From: Channallabes apus
Taxonomy: Eukaryota; Chordata; Actinopteri; Siluriformes; Clariidae
DNA length: 64,000 bases
Assembly: GCA_030522415.1 (NCBI GenBank)
Contig: CM060106.1
Span: 61,249,512-61,313,511, forward strand
Direction of reading: 5' to 3'
In this document: positions 20,911-32,036 of the stretch, piece after piece
Position numbering within the stretch: position 1 is the stretch's first letter
Layout of the letters: each line of letters starts with the position of its first letter
Notes under the pieces: model-generated
The model's database searches: none
What the model was told of the DNA's origin: nothing
The model's input: only the letters and a program-made list of their open reading frames with translations
Made by a program: the position numbers and the translations under genes

Positions 20911-22134
20911 TACACTCACCCTAAAGGATTATTAGGAACACCTGTTTAATTTCTCACTAATGCAATTATCTAATCAACCAATCACATGGCAGTTGCTTCA
21001 CTGCATTTAGGGGTGTGGTCCTGGTCAAGACAATCTCCTGAACTCCAAACTGAATGTCCGAATGGGACAGAAAGGTGATTTAAGCAGTTTTGGGCGTGGC
21101 ATGGTTGTTGGTGCCAGACGGGCCGGTCTGAGTATTTCACAATCTGCTCAGTTACTGGGATTTTCACACACAACCATTTCTAGGGTTTATAAAGAATGGT
21201 GTGAAAAGGGAAAAACATCCAGTATGCGGCAGTCCTGTGGGTGAAAATGCCTTGTTGATGCTGGAGGTCAGAGGAGAATGGACCGACTGACTCAAGCTGA
21301 TAGAAGAGCAACTTTGACTGAAATAACCACTCGTTACAACCGAGGTCTGCAGCAGAGCATCTGTGAAGCCACAACACGCACAACCTTGAGGCGGATGGGC
21401 TACAACAGCAAGAGACCCCACCGGGTACCATCTCATCTCCACTACTAATAGGAAAAAGAGGCTACAATTTGCACCAGCTCACCAACATTGGACAGTTGAA
21501 GACTGGAATAATGTTCCCTGGTCTGATGAGTCTCGATTTCTGATTTCTGACGTTCAGATGGTAGAGTCAGAATTTGGTGTAAACAGAATGAGAACATGGA
21601 TCCATCATGCCTTGTTACCACTGTGCAGGCTGCTGCTGGTGGTGGTGTAATGGTGTGGAGGATGTTTTCTTGGCACACTTTAGGACCCTTAGTGCCAATT
21701 GGGCATCGTTTAAATGCCACGGCCTACCTGAGCATTGTTTCTGACCATGTCCATCCCTTTATGACCACCATGTACACATCCTCTGATGGCTACTTCCAGC
21801 AGGATAATGCACCATGTCACAAAGCTCCAATCACTACAAATTGGTTTCTTGAACATGACAATGAGTTCACTGTACTAAAATGTCCCCCACAGTCACCAGA
21901 TCTCAACCCAATAGAGCATCTTTGGGATGTGGTGGAACAGGAGCTTCATGCCCTGGATGTTCATCCCACAAATCTCCACCAACTGTAAGATGCTCTCCTA
22001 TCAATATGGGCCTAAAGAATGCTTTCAGCACCTTGTTGAATCAAAACCACATAGAATTAAAGCAGTTCTGAAGGCGAAAGGAGGTCAAACACAGTATTAG
22101 TGTAGTGTTCCTAATAATCCTTTAGGTGAGTGTA
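20911..22134 (+). mobile_element. Tc1-like DNA transposon, inactive
   Basis: A 1224-bp element bounded by TA and near-perfect inverted ends, TACACTCACC(C)TAAAGGATT and AATCCTTTAGGTGAGTGTA. It matches a Tc1 family I know as widespread among fishes. Coding sequence is + strand but broken by stops and small indels. Confidence 0.9.
21062..21988 (+). pseudogene. Broken Tc1-type transposase
   Basis: The N-terminal paired-like DNA-binding region is readable at 21062-21241 (ISQSAQLLGFSHTTISRVYKEW) and then hits TGA. The WSDESRF block with the first catalytic Asp lies near 21517-21540 in another frame. Bases 21596-21988 give 130 residues with the second Asp (FQQDNAPCH) and the third acidic residue (SPDLNPIEHLWD), a D34E arrangement. 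At least one stop and one frameshift separate these parts, so no active enzyme is expected. Confidence 0.85.
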
Positions 22135-22207
22135 TATATAATGTTGTTGGTCTTTTGGCTGCTCCCGGCAAGGTGTATATATAATAATTTATTTATTTGC
22201 ACATTTT

Positions 22208-22544
22208 CATTCATTCATTCATCTTCTATACCGCTTAATCCTGTGTTCAGGGTCGCGGGGGACCTGGAGCCTATCCCAGGAGACTTCGGGCACTAGGCAG
22301 GGTACACCCTGGACAGGGTGCCAATCCATCGCAGGGCACACACACATACACACTCACACACACCCAATCACACACTACGGGCAATTTAGGAACGCCAATT
22401 AGCCTAACCTGCATATCTTTGGACTGTGGGAGGAAACCGGAGTACCCGGAGGAAACCCACCAAGCACGGGGAGAACATGCAAACTCCATGCACACAGAGA
22501 CGGGAATCGAGCCTGGCCGGGGAATCGAACCCAGACCCTGGAGG
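22208..22544 (-). mobile_element. 5'-truncated tRNA-derived SINE with perfect target duplication
   Basis: Same family as 18496 and 19250, but the tRNA A-box part is missing. The head carries a duplicated B-box-like segment (ggaatcgagcc and ggaatcgaaccc in a row). It is flanked by 13-bp duplications ATTTGCACATTTT at 22195-22207 and 22545-22557. Confidence 0.88.
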
Positions 22545-22559
22545 ATTTGCACATTTTAT

Positions 22560-22905
22560 AAAATATTTTACCTTAATAATACATTAATATATAAACAAAT
22601 GAACTTTTACTGTATTTAATGACTGTATTTCATGAGGCAAAGTGCAGTTCAGGTGCTCGTGCTTCCTGAGAACAGTAAAGGAACATCGGGAGATGTTATA
22701 TATGTTATATAAATAAATTTCATTCAAATAGAATTTAACCAAAAGACAGTTTGTTCATCTCACCTCTGATTTAATTGTTTTTCATGACATCATTTCACAT
22801 CCTTTACATTAGACAAGTATAGAACTTTATTTGATGATGTCACTAGTCTGTTTCACATAGTACTGTATGTGCATGTCACAGTGAGCGTTCTGTGATTTAA
22901 AATAT
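22560..22905. other. No gene recognised
   Basis: AT-rich non-coding sequence without a repeat family I can name. Confidence 0.5.
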
Positions 22906-22907
22906 AT

Positions 22908-23830
22908 TTCAGTTTTATTTGTATAGCACTTTTAACAATTGTCATTGTCTCAAAACAGCTTTACACAATCAAAAGAATTATTTAAGTTTGTATGGAATGT
23001 GAATGTGTATGAATCAAAATGTTCAGATAGTCCCTGGTGAGCAAGCCGAGGGCGACAGTGGCAAGGAAAAACTCCCTGAGATGGGAATAGGAAGAAACCT
23101 TGAGAGGAACCAGACTCGACAGGGAACCCATCCTCATCTGGGGGAAACAGATAGCAGGAAATGATCTGCATTTATACAGTGTTAAGTGTTAGGTTCAGCT
23201 ATAATAGTTGATGTTAATTGATGTTATAATACTTGATGTAAAATGGAGTCCAGTAGTTATTCGAGACTCAGATAGACTTGTAGAAAGTTCCAGTCCTGAA
23301 CTATCGAATTGTCAAGTCAATTAGGAACCACATGTGTAGCTCGACAGAGAGAGAGAGAGAAAGAGTGAAAGGGGGAGACAGGGGGAGAGAGGAAAGAGAA
23401 AGAGGGGGAGGAAGAGAAGAGGAGGAGAGATTGCAATTAGGTATGGTCACAGTCACAATGTCTAATGTGAATGTATATTTACTGTAGAGTGCAAGCAGGG
23501 ACTCCGGCAGGACTAACTATGACATCATAACTAAAAGGGAGAGCCAGAAGGAAACACAAACATGAGGGGGATCTGAGATGTAAAGCAAACAATCACCTCA
23601 CCGTCAACAAACCTGAGTGATCAAATGAGACTGAGGAAGACAGCATCTAAACATACCAGTTCACCATAATACTCTACGTCCATGAGTCCCCCAGATCTGC
23701 TCCTTTACCTTATGGCAAATCTATTTATAAAAATGCTTGGCTAAATAAATAGGTTTTTAGCCTAGACTTAAACACTGAGACTGTGTCTGAGTCCCGAACA
23801 CTATTTGGAAGACTATTTGGAAGTATATTT
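22908..23830. mobile_element. Dispersed repeat of fish type (boundaries approximate)
   Basis: Starts tttatttgtatagcactttt, caattgtcattgtctcaaaa and continues through gggcgacagtggcaaggaaa, accttgagaggaaccagact and gacatcataactaaaaggga to agcctagacttaaacactga. I recognise these phrases as a common otophysan interspersed repeat, probably non-LTR derived. An expanded purine stretch lies at 23345-23430. Confidence 0.5.
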
Positions 23831-23948
23831 ATACTTTTCTAACTCAATCTTTAATATTGATGTGATTGATTAAACACATCACAATTGATTTTCATTTCAT
23901 GAAATACTTCCTTCAACTTCGTACAACTTCCTGACTCCTGTCACCTGT

Positions 23949-24018
<70 letters not shown>

Positions 24019-24075
24019 CGGTACTTAAAGATGGTGAACACGAACGGTTAAAATAAAGAACTCTCTCTCTCTCTC
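23949..24075. repeat. CA microsatellite and CT run
   Basis: CA at 23949-24016, CT at about 24061-24076. Confidence 0.95.
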
Positions 24076-24399
24076 TTTATCACTCTATCTGTTTTATCTC
24101 TTATTTGTCTTTCCTGTTGCGCTCTCTATTTCACAACATTCCTCTATCTCATGTTTTCTCTCCCTCTGTCTTTCGTTCTGACTCTATCTCTCACTCTCTC
24201 CCTGTTGTAGTCTTTCTCCATCACCCTCTCTCTTTTCTTCTGTCTCACTCTCTCGGGTGTATTGTCCACCTCTCTGTCTTGCTGCCACTCTTTCTCTCTC
24301 CTTCCCTGTTTCTCCTCTTTTGTTTATTTTCTTTATTGTGTTCCTTAGAGTGCATTTTATTTCTAAAAGAATCAGTCCAAAGCTGTAATTGCACACTAT

Positions 24400-24560
24400 T
24401 GTTTGAGGTTCAGTGAGGACTTCTGCAGTGTGTGACTTGTCCTCTAGAGGGCAGAGTGTCCCTGGGCCTCATCAAGGTCAAAGCTATTTGTCGGCCTCCA
24501 GTTGAGAGAACAAATGAGGATGAGCTTCCTGGAGCTCTTTCAGCCTCACACACTCTTTCA
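24400..24560. promoter_or_regulatory. Candidate conserved non-coding block upstream of gsx1
   Basis: A complex, non-repetitive block between pyrimidine-rich simple repeats, about 4.5 kb upstream of gsx1. Its composition resembles conserved non-coding elements of developmental loci, but conservation cannot be assessed from one sequence. Overlapping open frames lack any recognisable domain. Confidence 0.25.
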
Positions 24561-24579
24561 AAGATGTTCACTTTCTCTC

Positions 24580-24602
24580 TCTCTCTCTCTTTCTGTGTTT
24601 GT

Positions 24603-24643
<41 letters not shown>

Positions 24644-25078
24644 TTTCCCCAGTTTTACTTGCTTTCAGTGTTGTTATTCAGCTGAACAGAAGGAAAGATG
24701 GACAGAAAACCCTGTTATCCGGTGAACGTGTAATTTACAGTGTTTTATACAAACAAATGGTCAGTTTACTCAGTCTAATGTCTCAGGAGCTGAAATGGTT
24801 CTAATAAAAAAGTCCGGGATTAACCACACTTCACAACCTCTCTCTTCCTCTCTCCATCAATCTCTTTCTCTTTCATCTCTCTCTGTCTCTTCTCATTTCT
24901 CAGTCTCTGTCTCTCCCTCCATCATTCTCTCTCCCAATTTCTCTTTGTCCACTTGCCTACCTGTCTCTCTCTCTTCTTCTTCTCTCCATCTTTCTATTTC
25001 ATTCATCTATATTCCTGTCTCTTTTTCTGCCTCACTCTTTTTTGGCTCTCCCTCCTTTGCGCTTCTTTCTTCTTCCCA

Positions 25079-25112
<34 letters not shown>
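24580..25112. repeat. CT-rich microsatellite field
   Basis: CT runs at about 24574-24630, CA at 24629-24643, diffuse CTCT/TCTT sequence at 24838-25080 and a pure CT run at 25081-25112. Confidence 0.85.
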
Positions 25113-25114
<2 letters not shown>

Positions 25115-25139
25115 CCTGCTTGCTGCTTGTTTAAGGATT

Positions 25140-25425
25140 TAATTGCTTCTAATTTCTAACCCACTATTATGTGACGCAGCAAAGTTGAGACCAAATTACA
25201 CCCTTTTATGAGTCGAGTGGTGATTCCCGTGCGCTGATGGACGGAGGGATGGAGGGGTGGCTGGGTGGATGGATGGAGGTTTGGATATATCTGGGGTTCT
25301 CTGGTCATTTTGAGTGAATAAAGCAAATGGCTGTGGCGAGTCTCACAGTCCATTACCTGCTCAAGGCTCGGTTCAGGACGCGATGAGCCATTAGCGGACC
25401 GCAGCTCGGTTCTGTGCTGAAAAAA
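25140..25425. promoter_or_regulatory. Candidate conserved non-coding block upstream of gsx1
   Basis: Complex sequence bounded by a CT microsatellite on the left and an A tract on the right. It contains E-box-like and ATTA cores (ccattacctg, gccattagcgg). No coding domain is recognisable. The regulatory assignment is inferred from proximity and complexity. Confidence 0.25.
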
Positions 25426-25617
25426 AAAAAAAAGCACTGCATGGAAAACGACAGAATGCCTATGGCCGTAATTGTCAGGGCTGTGAGACAGAGTGTGTGT
25501 GTGTGTGTATTTATAAGCTACTGTTTCCCTAATTCTCTACCTCATAGTTTAATGTGTTTCCTGTTTCATGAGCTCATTAACACACATATCACATAAGTGA
25601 CGTGTGAACATATGTGT

Positions 25618-26046
<429 letters not shown>

Positions 26047-26049
26047 AAA

Positions 26050-26893
26050 AGCCATGTCATTAAGCTTCTGCTGCTAAAGCATGTTCACGTCACGTCTCTC
26101 TGCGGTGGTTCCAGCTCTCGGTTTCTGATCCATTTTTAACTTCACTTTGTTCTTAAATTAAATAAATAAATAAAAAACACTTCTGTCAATGTTGTCCACA
26201 TGTTCATTTGTTGCTTTACTTTTGCACTGTAGAACTTTAACACCATGTTCACCAAAACTCATCCGTCAGCGCAAAGCAAGAAGCAAACTCCAGAGCCTGA
26301 ACACAACCTGGCTGATCGGCGTTCGGGGTGAAAGGGGACATTGTGGACATTTCATTTTTGGCCGAACTATTCTTTTAAGGTGTCGAGGACTCTTGGCTTA
26401 CATCAGCACTGAAGCATGACCGCTGAGGCGATAGGCGTAAAGGACGCTGGTCAATCGGCCCTTTACTGCACACTGCTTCCACACTTATAGTCATCGAACC
26501 AACTTCTGTTCCTGGCTATTAGTGGCCACTTTAAACAATCTATCATTTACATTGTGGTGCTTATTAAAGTAAAATTACTTTTAAACATTTATAAATGTAA
26601 AGTTTATTTATGACATAGGCCTACCAACAAAAAGAGAAAGAAATCACCACTTACATTAGTACAACATTTGTTTTTTATTTTTAGTTTTAAGTTGTTTATA
26701 TTAAATTATGCAGGTTTATGTTGGATATATACAGTATAAGTAAAAAGGTTTCCATGCTGTAAACTTAGTTTCCTCATCAATGAGCACTTAAGTGTCACAT
26801 CACAGTCTGTTAAAATAGTCAGTAAAGTTTTCAGGAACCGAAAGTTTTCAGCTCATATCATCTGAATTGTTTGTGGATGTGTGTGTGAGCTTT

Positions 26894-26895
<2 letters not shown>
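26050..26895. other. No gene recognised
   Basis: Transposon-free AT-rich sequence. The short frame at 26189-26419 has no domain I recognise. Confidence 0.5.
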
Positions 26896-26897
<2 letters not shown>

Positions 26898-26932
<35 letters not shown>

Positions 26933-27035
26933 CATTTTAATCTCTTCTTCTTTTAAACGTCTTGTTTGTTGGCACTAAACTAAAAGAAAATGTTTTCCTA
27001 TTACTTAATTGAATCAGAGTGAGGCAGGCTGGGGT

Positions 27036-27072
<37 letters not shown>

Positions 27073-27078
27073 TGGTGG
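26898..27078. repeat. CT and GT microsatellites
   Basis: CT at 26898-26927; GT at 27037-27070 followed by a G tract. Confidence 0.9.
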
Positions 27079-27104
27079 GGGGGGGTGTTCGGCCCCTTTG
27101 TGTG

Positions 27105-27310
27105 TGTCCGTCCTGCGCTGTCACACACTTTAATGCGAGCCTCTTTTCTCTGGCATTCACGACTCCCTACAATGACATTCAATTCAATCCGGAGGCAGTG
27201 AAAACCTGGTTATTTTTATATATTCTTTCCTGGGGCCAGCGGGGGCCCGCACACACGAATTAAACACCACGGTTTAACCATGCGGCCTCACACAACCACA
27301 CATCCTTGAG
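27105..27310. promoter_or_regulatory. Candidate conserved non-coding block 1.5 kb upstream of gsx1
   Basis: A high-complexity segment right after a GT/GGGG tract, including the palindrome-like ggggccagcgggggccc and an AATTAAAC site. No domain or RNA gene is recognised. It is a candidate enhancer by position only. Confidence 0.25.
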
Positions 27311-28430
27311 CAGAAACGATACAACACACTCATGCACGTTCTCATAATTTTATTTTCAGACAAACACAGCAATGTTCTCTTCATATCGACTTTGTTTGGA
27401 TTAAGGGTTTATACGTAGATGTGTTTATCTCAGAAACAATTTTAGTTTATTAATTCATTGAATAAAATTGCCATTATCGTATTAACACACATACATATTA
27501 ACACATTTTGATGTGTTGAATTCAATACAAAATGTGGTAGCTATGGACAGTGTTCTTGACTCGTACAATATTACAAAAACACCTACAAACAGGTGAAACC
27601 ACGACACCTAAATTGTTTTGTATTGAGTTTGTCCTTCTTTGAGAACCTTGGGGTTCTATGTAGAACCTCATGAGACATAATTTTAATATCCAAGAATCCA
27701 ACAAACAAAGACATATTAGACATTATTAAACACTAAAACTGTGGGTGTTAATGTAACATGGACAGATAATGACTCTAAGAGTTAATTTAGTTAACATAAT
27801 AATTCAGAAAAAGCAAGAGTGTATCCTGTCTATCTCTTAATGCAACAGTTTAACACACACTTAAAGTATTAAAGCAGAAATTTTGTTTTAATTCAGTTCT
27901 ATTCAACACTGCGGTCCAACACTGTAGGTGTTATTTTAATCCAGTTCTTTATTCAGGTGCAAAGCTGAAAGCACACAGTGTTTTTGGTACTGTGACAGTT
28001 AAGAGTACTCAGGGTGAATGAAGTTAATGACCTTACACAGGTGTGTTCATTACAATTCATGCAGAACTGATGATATTCACGTGTTTCAGGTGTTTTGATA
28101 AAATTCTGATAAAGTTTTTTTTTTTTTAGATCTAGTGTTTTATTTACAGAAAAACTGAAACTCTCAAATCTGTTATATTTATTGAGCTTTATATAAATTA
28201 AACTTAAAAGATTTAAAGAAAGTCTAATATTGGAACCATTTTCATTTTACATCAAATAAATCTTCATTAAAAGATCTCTAGTTCAAATAAAGTTTATAGA
28301 CTCTGTGTTATATAGTAAAGCAACAGGTGGTTAAAGTGAAATAAATTGTAACCACAGCACATTGTTACTGATTGATCTGTTTAAAGCTTCAGTGTTTTGT
28401 TGCACATAAACATTTCATCTTGTGTTTGTT
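27310..28430. other. Transposon-free intergenic sequence upstream of gsx1
   Basis: AT-rich unique-looking sequence with no gene or repeat family recognised. A T tract lies at about 28117-28128. Confidence 0.5.
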
Positions 28431-28810
28431 CGACTGCAGGTGCATCTGCGTGAAGTCTCATTTCAAGCTTCCCACAAATAAGCTCATGACCAGGTGAATG
28501 AATCTGGAATTAAAAGAGCAATAGTGTCCATGCGATCAATGGGCTGGGGGAAAATAATAAAGTTTAAAATGACACTAAAGGAGTAATAGTGGGCTGTAAA
28601 AAAAAAGGCAGAAAAAAAACCAACAAAAACAAAAAAGAGGGCAGTGCTGCGTCTCGCGGTGTGGGTGGGGCTGACAAGAATGGACTACATTATGCAGTTC
28701 ATTTAGTTAACAAGTGAAATAATGGGGAAGCGTGCAGTGTGAATGCTCAGAGAAAAGGCACAAAACCCTATTGAGAGAGAGAGAGAGAGACGGATGCGTG
28801 GTCTGGAACT
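28430..28810 (+). promoter_or_regulatory. gsx1: Proximal upstream region of gsx1
   Basis: The 380 bases before the core promoter hold complex sequence with an A-rich interruption (28597-28636) and a GA run (28775-28790). GTTAAC and TTAG-type AT-rich sites lie around 28700-28720. The sequence is transposon-free. Regulatory function is expected from position only. Confidence 0.35.
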
Positions 28811-28848
28811 TATTTAAGAGCCTCGTGGTTTCTCTGCAGCATCACTCC
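28811..28848 (+). promoter_or_regulatory. gsx1: Candidate gsx1 core promoter (TATA-like box and initiator)
   Basis: TATTTAAG at 28811-28818 is followed by TCACTCC at 28842-28848. The latter fits the YYANWYY initiator and puts +1 at A28844, 33 bases after the TATA start. The resulting 5' UTR is about 110 bases and contains no upstream ATG. A competing TATAAAA at 28878-28884 would place the start near 28908. Choosing between them needs transcript 5' ends. Confidence 0.5.
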
Positions 28849-28877
28849 GCTGTCCATCACACCAGAGACTGGAACCT

Positions 28878-28884
28878 TATAAAA
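28878..28884 (+). promoter_or_regulatory. gsx1: Alternative TATA box for gsx1
   Basis: A consensus-like TATAAAA lies 70 bases upstream of the start codon. It is a closer match to a TATA box than 28811, but I see no equally good initiator about 30 bases downstream. It may be a second start site or chance. Confidence 0.35.
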
Positions 28885-28953
28885 CTTTCTGCCTGCAGAA
28901 AGAAACTTTTGTTTTTTTGTCCAAAGAAATAGAAATAGAAGAATATAAAGAAG

Positions 28954-30134
28954 ATGCCGCGGTCGTTTCTTGTGGACTCGTTGATTCTGCGTGAGGCCAA
29001 TGAGAAGGGGGGGGACTCGAACCCGCCGCCGCCGCTGCTGCCGTACACCGTGCACCCGCCGCACGCGCTCCACGGGCTCTCGGCGGCGGCGGCGGCGGCC
29101 GCGTGCCACGCGCGCAAAGCCGGCTTGCTGTGCTTTTGTCCGCTGTGCATGGCGGCGGCGGCGGCGGCGTCGCAGCAGCTTCACCCGGCGCCCCCGGCGC
29201 TCCCACTGCTCAAGGCGGCGGCGGCCGCGGCGGCGTCGTCAGCCTTCCCGGCGGCGTTCGGCTCGCAGTGCTGCCCGTCCGCGCTCTCACGGCAACACTC
29301 GCCCTCCAGCGGCGTGCACGTGAACCACGGCGCGGGACTCTACCAGACCGCGTACTCGGTCGCGGACCCGCGGCAGTTCCACTGCATGTCACTCGGTGAG
29401 TGCTCACTAATTGGTTCATTATCTAATGCTTCGACTGGTTAATTACTCAGTGTTTTAGAATACTCATTAATTAACAAAAGTACCACCACCACCACCACCA
29501 CTACTACTACTACTAATAATAAATAATGTGCCAAAGTTTGGAACATATTCCATTGTTACATTGTAAAATTATTTCATGGCTTTTAATTTGTGACATTGCT
29601 ACCCTACTTCATTGGGTTTACATTGTTATATTGTTACTATTTCCCTTCCAGAACCACTTTAGCAACCCAAGAACCCTACAGTAACATATAACCATCAACC
29701 AGCTTCATTGAATAAAAACAACTTCTAGAACCACCATCTGTCCAAATTAGACACTTATATTAATAATAACCTGTTTCTCTCCATTTTCTACAGAAAATAG
29801 CAACAGCCAACTCCAGAGCAGCAAGCGGATGCGCACAGCGTTCACCAGCACGCAGCTCCTGGAGCTCGAACGCGAGTTCACCTCTAACATGTACCTATCC
29901 AGGCTGCGCCGCATCGAGATCGCCACCTACCTGAACCTGTCCGAGAAGCAGGTCAAGATCTGGTTCCAAAACCGACGTGTGAAGCACAAGAAAGAGGGCA
30001 AAGGAGGTTCCCACAGAACAGGTTCTCTGCACTGCAAGTGTTCGTCTGCGCGCTGCTCCGAGGAAGAGGATGACACTCCTATGTCACCTTCATCATCAGG
30101 GAAGGAGGACGCTGACCTCTCAGTTAGCCCGTGA
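28954..30134 (+). CDS. gsx1: Gsx1 homeobox transcription factor (two exons)
   Basis: Spliced CDS: exon 1 is 28954-29395 and exon 2 is 29794-30134, giving 260 residues. The donor is G|gtgagt and the acceptor is ttttctacag|AA, so codon 148 (Glu) is split. Residues 1-9 (MPRSFLVDS) form the SNAG-like repression motif of Gsx and Gfi proteins. A conserved [10 protein letters not shown] block covers residues 51-60. Alanine tracts lie at 44-50, 67-72 and 88-94. The homeodomain is residues 157-216, with helix-3 WFQNRR at 204-209 (Gln50, Asn51). An acidic and serine-rich tail follows ([16 protein letters not shown]). The [10 protein letters not shown] start and the tail favour Gsx1 over Gsx2. Family knowledge: Gsx1 is a nuclear DNA-binding ParaHox factor that patterns ventral and dorsal neural progenitors and the hypothalamus. 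Exon 1 is strongly GC-rich. The start is the first ATG downstream of both TATA candidates. The alanine tracts are unusual for this gene. Orthology rests on recognition and was not searched. Confidence 0.96.
29396..29793 (+). other. gsx1: gsx1 intron with a homeodomain-site cluster near the donor
   Basis: A 398-bp intron with GTGAGT donor and CTACAG acceptor, at the position expected just upstream of the homeobox. Its first 80 bases (about 29404-29475) hold several TAAT/ATTA cores (CTAATT, TCATTA, TTAATTA, CATTAATTAA). A CCA/CTA trinucleotide run follows at about 29482-29515. The TAAT cluster could be an autoregulatory or Hox-type input. That role is inferred from motif density only. Confidence 0.85.
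29820..29999 (+). other. gsx1: Homeobox of gsx1
   Basis: Sixty codons (residues 157-216) encode an uninterrupted Antennapedia-class homeodomain in exon 2. Visible landmarks are the basic N-terminal arm (SKRMRTAF), the helix-1 LELEREF core, the [11 protein letters not shown] linker and helix 2, and the recognition helix [14 protein letters not shown]. Gln50 and Asn51 predict TAAT-core binding. No substitution is seen at canonical positions. Confidence 0.97.
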
Positions 30135-31420
30135 ACTCTGAGCAATGAAATGGACAGGGACCGCTCCATAGCACGCCACCCACATGCAGAGTTTACTGCT
30201 GAACTCATTGCCAAATCAGGTGCTAGATTTGGGGGTTGGAGCTTATAACATGGAGATGGAGTGTGCCAAAGTAGTGCTCCAGACATAAGAAACCTAGTCA
30301 GATAGTAGGTTATAGACTTGTCTGAGTGAGAATAGATAACTAGTCCCTTAATTGGTATGGTACAAATCTCACCTGTACCTTTATCTTGTCACTGGTGTGG
30401 TACCATCAGGGGTGCATTTCTTGCACCTCACAGGTGTGTATGGTGTAGCTCCCGTGACAAGGAAAAGTACACTCTAGTTCCTTTAGGCTATTAGGCCGAT
30501 AGTGAGCTTCTCTTAACTTCCATATGAAGAAATTTTGGAGAAATTTGGGACAGTTAATTCACAATGTCATAAAATAGCATTTTAACCTGCAAGTTTTCCA
30601 ATGATTTGCATCATAAGGTTTCACCTTATGAGGTTCCTGATACACTGAGGTCATAGATAATTACCCTTGCTAGCTAAACATATGGTATTAAACTTTCATA
30701 ATGAAGTTATATCTAGTTATGGATAGAATTAATCAAGTGCTACTGTACTGGTCATCCAGAAAGGGAGAAATGCTTACTTCACCTACTCAGATGTTCTTGG
30801 TAATTCCACATTCTGACTGAAAGTCATCAGCTTCAACCTGAAGCTGTTTATCTTCTTCAATTCCTAAGTGCCAAAACATAAATAAACTATATGAATTCTA
30901 AACTGACGAAAAACCCTCCCAAACGTCATGAAAGAGAAGCTAACAAATTGTTTATTTTTGGTTTCTCTCCAGGAGGGGTATTATTATTATTATTATTATT
31001 AGATAAATAGAGTATTTCCCTGAATATAAATTGAAAACAGTGACTGTATGTGTTTACCTAGCTACGAAAATCTGTAAATAAGAGAGAGAGAAAAAGAGGT
31101 TTATATAAATTAAGGGTGAATTAATACCGCTGTATATGTACATGATGTATGATTGTAGTTTTTTGTTTAAAAACCTGTTCATTGTTATGTATCACCAAAA
31201 GGTTCTAATATCTGTATATACTTCAAAATGTAAACTAGTCTGTCCTTCTTCTTCTTTTCTTTTTTAAAATGTTTTTATTTTTAATTTAGTAAATTCATAA
31301 CAGTTCAGTTCTTTGGGTTTATCTCAGCATCTCACCACCTGTAACTGTATATTCAGTGTCATGAGAATATTTATTTATTTAAAACGTTAATGCTGAAAAT
31401 AAAGAATATTTCTTACTAGT
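30135..31420 (+). other. gsx1: gsx1 3' UTR with poly(A) signal
   Basis: After the TGA at 30132-30134, roughly 1.3 kb of AU-rich non-coding sequence runs to AATAAA at 31398-31403, with cleavage expected about 15-25 bases later. A possible proximal signal, AATAAA, lies at 30881-30886. A TATT repeat lies near 30970-31000. The true 3' end is inferred. Confidence 0.6.
31398..31403 (+). promoter_or_regulatory. gsx1: Candidate distal poly(A) signal of gsx1
   Basis: A canonical AATAAA lies 1.26 kb after the stop and is followed by a T/G-rich stretch (gtgatctattttgtctccgtgtgtc) that resembles a downstream element. Confidence 0.55.
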
Positions 31421-31424
31421 GATC

Positions 31425-31985
31425 TATTTTGTCTCCGTGTGTCAGTTGTAACTAAAAAAGAACATGAAGCGACACTTTAATATTATATTAATAGCAAATA
31501 CAACAATATCTGAAATATAGACTACGAAACCCTATACTTACCATCAATCTGTAATCAATTATGCTTTATTGCAATATACATTTTTTAGGACAAATCTAAT
31601 TATTCAATTAAATGATGCGAATAAATAAAAATGTATTAAGCTTTTTTTCATGTCGCTATATTTGCAATTTACTCCGGTTTTTGTGCGCGCTCACGTATTC
31701 TGGATATAATTTGTCATATGATATTTATCTAACTCGTCGCAGAAGGTATTGCTACATCACTTCCATAAGCTCAAGCATTCTCCATCATTAGTTATTTCCC
31801 CCCTTTTCACCCCAGATTTAAAAGTCTTATTTTGGCATGTTTAACCATTTCTCCACTAGTTCAATTCCCTGTCTGATGTATTTTTTCAAACACGTGCGTC
31901 ATGTGCACTTTTACATGTGCGTAAATACATACAGTAGTTGCACCGCATGCGCCTCATCCATAGTTTCAATTCTTCATGTTCGCAC

Positions 31986-32036
<51 letters not shown>

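Noticed and set aside
28810..29206. Antisense frames over gsx1 exon 1
   Set aside because: They are shadows of the GC-rich coding exon and lack any known domain.
29927..30286. Antisense 119-codon frame over the homeobox
   Set aside because: Shadow frame; the + strand homeodomain fully explains the sequence.
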